NCBI GenBank assembly: GCA_001828545.1
Contig: MHYW01000006.1
Coordinates: 1 to 18,386 of the forward strand
Length of the DNA: 18,386 nt
Direction of reading: 5' to 3'
Source of the DNA: Planctomycetes bacterium RIFCSPHIGHO2_12_FULL_52_36
GTDB taxonomy: Bacteria > Planctomycetota > Brocadiia > Brocadiales > Bathyanammoxibiaceae
The notes under the pieces are model-generated. The model saw only the letters and a list, made by a program, of their open reading frames with translations, ran no database searches and had not been told where the DNA came from. Below, piece by piece: positions 13,351 through 18,386 of this stretch. Both the position numbers and the translations under genes were made by a program. How positions within the stretch are numbered: position 1 is the first letter of the stretch; the number at the start of each line of letters is the position of its first letter.

Positions 13351-15837
13351 ATGAATAATATGGGTGAAAAAGAAAAAAATACTTTCAGGACCTACAACCT
13401 ACGGAAACTGGTCCAGTTCTTAAGTCTGGCAACCTTTCTGGCACTACTGGTCTATTTAGACCCCTTGACCACCCAGGGCCAGCCTGCCAACTTCTTTCTG
13501 AGGCTCAGTCCTCTGGCAGGTCTAGGGGCAAGCCTGGCCTCTAATGAGTGGATTAGGGATTACTGGCCTGCCTTACTGCTACTAGTGGGCACGGTGTTTA
13601 TGGGACGGTTCTTCTGCGGGTGGCTGTGCCCCTTTGGTATAACGCTAGACCTGACGGACAAACTCTCCAGGGGTTGGAGGGCAGGGGTGCATGACAATAC
13701 GCCCCTACCCATGATATACAACGGCAAACGGCTCAAGTTTTATTTCCTTGCCTTCCTCCTCCTGAGCCTCTTTATAAGTCGGCAGATGGTGGGGTGGTTT
13801 GACCCGCTAAGCCTTGCCACCAATACCTATACCGTACTGGCCCATCCTTACCTGGTAGCCCTTCTCAGCGGGGTTCTTGATTTCCTGCAGGGTCTTCCAG
13901 TGGTATCTACCCTGGCCGCAGATGCCCAGGGGCTCTCCCATAAGCTACTCTTTGCCCCTAAAGAGCCTTTCTATAGGAACCATTCCCTCTTCCTGATACT
14001 CTTTCTCTCCATCGTCTCCCTGGGCCTCGTCTACAGGAGGTACTGGTGCCGCAACCTCTGTCCCCTGGGGGCCATACTGTCCCTGGCCTCTATGGGTTCG
14101 TACTTCCAGAGGAGGGTGATAGAGGGCTGTACCGTCTGCGGTATATGCCAGAGGGGGTGCAGGATGGGGGCTATTACCAGGGAAGGGATGGCCACCCAGG
14201 CCGGGGAGTGCATCCTGTGCATGGATTGTCAGGAGGTATGTCCAGAGAACGCCATACGCTTCACGGGCAAGGGTCTGCCCAGGATGGAGGAGGTAGACCT
14301 TTCCAGGAGGGGGTTGGTCACGGCCTGTCTCTTGAGCGTAGGCAGTGCCCCGATGTGGAAATTTAATTTCCCATGGAGGTCCGGGAAGGGAGGACACCGC
14401 CTGATTCGCCCCCCGGGTGCCCTGCCGGAGGAAGGATTCCTGGCCAAATGCGTCAGGTGTGGGGAGTGCCTGCGGGTATGTAAGACTAACGGACTCCACC
14501 CGACAGTGTTGGAGGCCGGACTGGAAGGGGCCTGGACACCCAGGTTAATCCCCAGGATTGGACACTGTGAGTACACTTGTACCCTCTGTAGTCAAGTCTG
14601 CCCCTCCGGGGCTATAAGGCCACAAGAACTACCCAGGAAACAGGCCCTGGCCATTGGAAAGGCCTACATAGACCACACCCGCTGCATCCCCTGGGTGGCC
14701 CATGCCCGTCTGCCCGAACTCCAGGAGGACTGGAAGGACCATAACTGTGCGGTATGTGAAGAGGTATGCCCTGTCCCCACAAAGGCCATACATTTTAACG
14801 TATATAAGGACGAACAGGGCAGGGAACTCCGCCGCCCCTTCGTAAGGGAAGAGATATGTACGGGGTGCGGGTTCTGTGAATACGCCTGTCCTGTGGTCGG
14901 TAAATCTGCCATCCTGGTGGAAGGGATTCAGCCACAGGCGTCCGTGGCCACAGTGGGGGCTGAAGAATACGCAGGAGATAAGATGAAGTACCTCTTCCCA
15001 CAAAAGGTGGGGGACTGGGGTATGAAGGGGAAAGCGGAGGTGTACTCCGGAGAAAAAGGACTCTACGAATACATAGACGGTGGGGCCGAACCCTATCTAT
15101 CCTATTCCTTCCAGGAGGTGGCAGTGGCTTCCTATGTGGATAGCATGGGTAGAGAGATACTGGTGGAGGTCTGGCGGTTTGATGATATAGAAGACGCCTT
15201 CGGGGCCTACACCTTGAATAGGACAGGGACGGAGTATTCCCTGGGTGACGAGGCCTTCCTGCAGGATAACAACCTGTGGGTATGGAAGGGGGAATACTAC
15301 CTGAGCCTGTTACCCAGTACCCATACCGTGAGGTCTGAAGACGTCGTAAATATTGCCCAGTCCTTATCAGCTAAGCTACCTGGGGGCATGTGCGCCCCAC
15401 CAAAGTTGTTGAAGTATCTCCCAACAGAGGGACTGATTTACACCAGTATAAGATTCTTCCACCAGAAGATTGTCCTGGACAACATCTACATAAGTAAAAA
15501 ACCCATAGAGGAAAATGTCTTTGGCCTTGTTAAGGATACGGATGCCCTTATAGGTGAATATATAATAGAAAAAGGTATTCCTACAAAGAAGCTATTGCTT
15601 ATAAAATATCCCAACCCTGAACGGGCCAGAAAAGGCAAGATAAGGTATATTGAGCTCAGACGGTCCTGGGGTGAATCTTCCGAGGCGTTAGACGGTATTG
15701 TCTGTCTTAAGAGTGAGGAAGGCTTTAGTGGAGTCTTTTGCAAGGGGAGCTACCTGATAGTAACCTTCATGTCCCCTGATGAGTTATGGGCGGAACACTA
15801 CATCCAGGACGTGGCGAGTGTACTCCCTATGGAATAG
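13351..15837 (+). CDS. NapH-NapG-like polyferredoxin fused to a DUF6599 domain
   Basis: The 828-residue product joins three parts. Residues 1-305 resemble NapH/MauN: several membrane segments, two CxxxCP sites (CGWLCP from 89, CRNLCP from 233) and two ferredoxin motifs (Cys260/263/266/270 and 287/290/293/297). Residues 315-520 resemble NapG/MauM: an internal twin-arginine, hydrophobic start (LSRRGLVTACLLSVGSA) and four more four-cysteine groups (from 367, 406, 445 and 503). Residues about 545-825 look like DUF6599 (LYEYIDGGAEPYLSYSF at 571-587, VEVWRFDDIEDAFGAYT at 605-621). NapG/NapH families pass quinol electrons to periplasmic acceptors, so a membrane electron-transfer role is likely. DUF6599 has no known function. 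The start was set at ATG 13351 because an upstream TTG lies inside a repeat; AAGGC is the probable ribosome-binding site. Confidence 0.85.
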   Translation: MNNMGEKEKNTFRTYNLRKLVQFLSLATFLALLVYLDPLTTQGQPANFFLRLSPLAGLGASLASNEWIRDYWPALLLLVGTVFMGRFFCGWLCPFGITLDLTDKLSRGWRAGVHDNTPLPMIYNGKRLKFYFLAFLLLSLFISRQMVGWFDPLSLATNTYTVLAHPYLVALLSGVLDFLQGLPVVSTLAADAQGLSHKLLFAPKEPFYRNHSLFLILFLSIVSLGLVYRRYWCRNLCPLGAILSLASMGSYFQRRVIEGCTVCGICQRGCRMGAITREGMATQAGECILCMDCQEVCPENAIRFTGKGLPRMEEVDLSRRGLVTACLLSVGSAPMWKFNFPWRSGKGGHRLIRPPGALPEEGFLAKCVRCGECLRVCKTNGLHPTVLEAGLEGAWTPRLIPRIGHCEYTCTLCSQVCPSGAIRPQELPRKQALAIGKAYIDHTRCIPWVAHARLPELQEDWKDHNCAVCEEVCPVPTKAIHFNVYKDEQGRELRRPFVREEICTGCGFCEYACPVVGKSAILVEGIQPQASVATVGAEEYAGDKMKYLFPQKVGDWGMKGKAEVYSGEKGLYEYIDGGAEPYLSYSFQEVAVASYVDSMGREILVEVWRFDDIEDAFGAYTLNRTGTEYSLGDEAFLQDNNLWVWKGEYYLSLLPSTHTVRSEDVVNIAQSLSAKLPGGMCAPPKLLKYLPTEGLIYTSIRFFHQKIVLDNIYISKKPIEENVFGLVKDTDALIGEYIIEKGIPTKKLLLIKYPNPERARKGKIRYIELRRSWGESSEALDGIVCLKSEEGFSGVFCKGSYLIVTFMSPDELWAEHYIQDVASVLPME

Positions 15838-15875
15838 CCCAATTCCCCTGCCATGTTCGGGGTAATATTTTTGTA

Positions 15876-15904
15876 TTGCAAAATCATTCAATAAACCTTA
15901 GAAT
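15876..15904 (+). promoter_or_regulatory. Candidate promoter of rpsO-pnp
   Basis: TTGCAA (-35, four of six matches) and TAGAAT (-10, five of six matches) are separated by exactly 17 bp, in an A/T-rich gap. Transcription would start near 15911, about 17 bases before the rpsO ATG. Confidence 0.55.
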
Positions 15905-15927
15905 GCCTAACTTTGGAGAAAAGAGAG

Positions 15928-16197
15928 ATGGTCATAGAAAAGGAACACAAGGTTAATTTGATGAAGGAACTCAGGCTTCACGAGACGGATACTGGCTCCC
16001 CAGAGGTCCAGATTGGGCTCTTAACGGAGAAGATTAATAGACTTAGCGAGCACCTTAAAGAGCACAAAAAGGACCATACCTCCCGTAGAGGGCTACTCCA
16101 GATGGTGGGCAGGCGTTCGGCCCTCCTGGGGTACCTTAGTGAAAGGGACCAGGAAAGGTACAAGAACATCGTCAACAGACTGGGGTTAAGGCGCTAA
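15928..16197 (+). CDS. rpsO: 30S ribosomal protein S15
   Basis: S15 binds 16S rRNA and helps organise the platform of the small subunit. The product is 89 aa, the standard length, with the conserved HETDTGSPEVQI (about 19-30), RINxLSEHLKxHKKDHxSRRGLL-type helix (38-60) and the C-terminal GYLSERDQERYKNIVNRLGLRR. ATG 15928 gives the standard N-terminus; a TTG 15 bases upstream is in frame, but the GGAG there is better read as the ribosome-binding site. The rpsO-pnp order is one of the most conserved bacterial gene pairs. Confidence 0.97.
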   Translation: MVIEKEHKVNLMKELRLHETDTGSPEVQIGLLTEKINRLSEHLKEHKKDHTSRRGLLQMVGRRSALLGYLSERDQERYKNIVNRLGLRR

Positions 16198-16256
16198 GGC
16201 GGATGAGACAGAAGACTTTGGAGATAATTTTTTGAGGAGTTGAAAGAAGAGGATAG

Positions 16257-18374
16257 ATGGTAATATTCAAGGTAGAGAAGGTAGTTGGAGACAGACTTTT
16301 AAGTATAGAAAGTAACAAGATGGCCAGACAGGCCGATGGGGCAGTAACAGTCAGGTACGGGGATACGATAATTTTGGCAACAGCCGTCGCTGGTGCCGAG
16401 AGGGATATAGATTTCTTCCCCCTGACGGTGGACTACAGGGAGAAGACCTATGCGGCCGGGAAATTCCCTGGGGGCTTCTTTAAAAGGGAAGGGAGACCTA
16501 CCCTGAAAGAGACCTTAACCATGAGACTCATAGATAGACCCCTCAGACCCCTTTTCCCCGAAGGGTATAAGAGGGACATCCAGGTGATGACGAGCGTCCT
16601 TTCTGCCGATAAGGAGAACAACCCCGACGTGCTGGCCATGATAGGGGCCTCGGCCGCCCTATCCATTTCCAGTATCCCATTTCCTAAACCCGTGGGAGCC
16701 GTAAGGGTGGGGAGGCTAAAAGGGAGTCTTGTACTGAACCCAACTCACAGCGAGTTAGAAGACAGCGACATGGACCTGGTGATTGCCGGTACGGAAGACG
16801 GGATCATCATGGTGGAGTCAGCGGTCAAAGAGGTTAGTGAGGACGACATGGTCCAGGCAATACTCTTTGGTCAGCAGGCCGTCAAGGAGATAGTCCAGCT
16901 CCAGCAAGAACTCATGGGGACATGCGCCAAGAAAAAGGAACCCTTTGAAGCTCCCCCCCTGCCGAAAGAACTTTACGACGCCATAAGAGCAGAGGCTTAC
17001 GGGGAGATAAAGAGTAAGGGCGTTACCCCCGGGAAACAGGCCAGGAGTCAGGCCCTTAAGGTAATATTGGAACGACTCATAGAAAAATACGCAAGTGGCG
17101 ACAACGCCAAGGCGACGGACAGCCAGGTGAAGGCCGTCTTTGCCAGGCTTGAGGAAGAGACGATTAGGGAGTTAATAATAAAGGAACATAAGAGGGTGGA
17201 TGGCAGGCGTCCGGAGGAAATAAGGCCCATCTCCTGCGAGGTAGGTATCCTCCCCAGGACGCATGGTTCGGCCCTCTTTACCCGAGGGGAGACCCAGGCC
17301 CTGGTGGTGACCACCCTGGGGACAACCCTGGACGAACAACGGATGGATACCCTGGAAGAGGAGTACTCTAAAAAATTCATGCTCCATTACAACTTCCCAC
17401 CGTTCTGTGTTGGAGAGGTCAAACCGGTGTTCGGGCCTTCCAGGAGGGAGATAGGGCATGGCAACCTGGCAGAAAGGGCACTGGAGGCCATTATACCCCC
17501 GCATCAAAAGTTCCCTTATACCATACGTATAGTATCTGACATCTTGGAGTCTAACGGCTCCTCCTCCATGGGTACGGTCTGCGGTGGCACCCTCTGCCTG
17601 ATGGACGCAGGGATACCCATAAAGGAACCTGTGGCAGGGATAGCTATGGGCCTGGTGAAGGAAGGAAAGGAGACGGTGGTACTGTCGGACATCCTGGGGA
17701 CGGAAGACCACTGCGGAGATATGGATTTCAAAGTGGCAGGTACCCAGCAGGGCATCACAGCCTTACAGATGGACCTGAAGATACCGTGGCTGGACGAAAA
17801 GACCCTCAAAACGGCCCTCTATCAGGCCAGGGAGGGCAGGTTGCATATCCTCAAGGAAATGAATAAAGTGATGGATAAACCCAGGCAAGAGATATCCCTC
17901 TATGCCCCAAGAATGCTCAGGCTAAAGATAAACCCCGATAAGATAGGGGCAGTCATTGGCCCGGGTGGCAAGGTAATAAAGAAGATACAAGAAGATACCG
18001 GAGCCAGGGTGGAGATTGAGAACGACGGCACGGTGATTATCTCCTCTACTTCTCCGGAAGCAGCTGAAAAGGCCAGGGCCATCATAGCGGGTATGACCGA
18101 GGAGGTCATGGTAGGAAAGATATACCTGGGCAAGGTAGTGGCCATTAAGGAGTACGGGGCCTTTGTAGAGATATTACCTGGCCAGGACGGCCTCCTTCAC
18201 GTATCGGAGCTTTCCGACAGTTACGTAAAGAAGCTAGAGGACGTACTAAAAGTGGGCGATGAGACCTGGGTAAAGGTCATAGGAATAGACGACCAGAGAC
18301 GCATAAGGCTCAGCCGAAAGGCTGCCCTTAAAGAACGTGCTACCAACCCTCCAGTAAGTGAGGCAATAAGTTAG
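16257..18374 (+). CDS. pnp: Polyribonucleotide nucleotidyltransferase (PNPase)
   Basis: PNPase degrades RNA 3' to 5' by phosphorolysis, as a trimer and as a degradosome part. The complete 705-residue product has two RNase PH-like domains (about 1-135 and 310-540) with the helical domain between them. The second carries FTRGETQALVVTTLGT, GHGNLAERALE, SNGSSSMGTVCGG and the catalytic-site region LGTEDHCGDMDFKVAGT. A KH domain follows (about 555-615, IGPGGKVIKKIQEDTGA), then an S1 domain (about 622-690, GKVVAIKEYGAFVEILPGQDGLLHVSEL). GAGGAT stands a few bases before ATG 16257. It is 59 bp from rpsO and probably shares its transcript; that gap is where PNPase autoregulation acts in E. coli, but I saw no clear hairpin here. 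Confidence 0.97.
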   Translation: MVIFKVEKVVGDRLLSIESNKMARQADGAVTVRYGDTIILATAVAGAERDIDFFPLTVDYREKTYAAGKFPGGFFKREGRPTLKETLTMRLIDRPLRPLFPEGYKRDIQVMTSVLSADKENNPDVLAMIGASAALSISSIPFPKPVGAVRVGRLKGSLVLNPTHSELEDSDMDLVIAGTEDGIIMVESAVKEVSEDDMVQAILFGQQAVKEIVQLQQELMGTCAKKKEPFEAPPLPKELYDAIRAEAYGEIKSKGVTPGKQARSQALKVILERLIEKYASGDNAKATDSQVKAVFARLEEETIRELIIKEHKRVDGRRPEEIRPISCEVGILPRTHGSALFTRGETQALVVTTLGTTLDEQRMDTLEEEYSKKFMLHYNFPPFCVGEVKPVFGPSRREIGHGNLAERALEAIIPPHQKFPYTIRIVSDILESNGSSSMGTVCGGTLCLMDAGIPIKEPVAGIAMGLVKEGKETVVLSDILGTEDHCGDMDFKVAGTQQGITALQMDLKIPWLDEKTLKTALYQAREGRLHILKEMNKVMDKPRQEISLYAPRMLRLKINPDKIGAVIGPGGKVIKKIQEDTGARVEIENDGTVIISSTSPEAAEKARAIIAGMTEEVMVGKIYLGKVVAIKEYGAFVEILPGQDGLLHVSELSDSYVKKLEDVLKVGDETWVKVIGIDDQRRIRLSRKAALKERATNPPVSEAIS

Positions 18375-18386
18375 TTCTGCTATCCT

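Noticed and set aside
15840..15871. Rho-independent terminator after the Fe-S fusion gene
   Set aside because: CCCC and GGGG arms around ten bases, followed by TAATATTTTT, form only a weak 4-bp stem, too little to support a call.

Overview
The window looks like a bacterial chromosome segment of moderate GC content. It carries housekeeping genes with accessory insertions and an unusual load of short palindromic repeats. Complete genes are present for cell-shape control (mreB, mreC, mreD, mrdA, rodA), protein export (tatC, ftsY), riboflavin synthesis (ribH), transcription antitermination (nusB) and translation/RNA turnover (rpsO, pnp). The host is a Gram-negative-type organism. The repeat style, the NapH/NapG-like redox protein and a CxxCH motif in an exported penicillin-binding protein would fit a Planctomycetota/Brocadiales-like lineage, but this is a low-confidence guess because no rRNA is present.

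Layout. Positions 1-94 hold the end of a mobile-looking repeat whose identical 94-bp segment recurs at 7576-7669. The minus strand from 5656 to 106 is a tight elongasome operon, mreB-mreC-mreD-mrdA-rodA, with a good promoter at 5678-5706. Next, also on the minus strand (7370-5976), is a tatC whose product continues into an extra membrane segment and a FecR-like domain. From 7840 the plus strand carries ribH, a nusB gene fused in frame to a PHP-family phosphoesterase gene, ftsY, and a small secreted protein gene. From 11337 to 13330 lies an accessory island: a Tat-exported DUF362 protein, a REP-associated transposase (RAYT) and nine palindromic repeat units around it. It is followed by a large NapH-NapG-DUF6599 fusion protein. 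The window ends with the classical rpsO-pnp pair.

Three families of short palindromes invade both intergenic and coding DNA: (i) TCCGCCTCAGGCGGA, (ii) GTAGGGGC...GCCCCTAC with interchangeable cores, and (iii) GTAGCCGC-hairpin units around the RAYT gene. Family (i) encodes the same peptide, ESASGG, in three unrelated proteins (PBP2, TatC, NusB-PHP), and repeated copies form the linker that joins NusB to the PHP domain. Two family (ii) units make an insertion inside the FecR-like part of the TatC fusion.

How the genes work together. The mre/mrd/rod genes build the peptidoglycan elongation machine. TatC and FtsY serve export and membrane targeting. The DUF362 protein has a Tat signal, and the NapG-like half of the large Fe-S protein is preceded by an internal twin-arginine segment, so the redox pair may depend on the Tat system whose TatC is itself remodelled here. 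The most interesting items are the TatC-FecR fusion, the palindrome-built NusB-PHP fusion, and the DUF362 / NapHG-DUF6599 redox unit interrupted by a RAYT/REP module.
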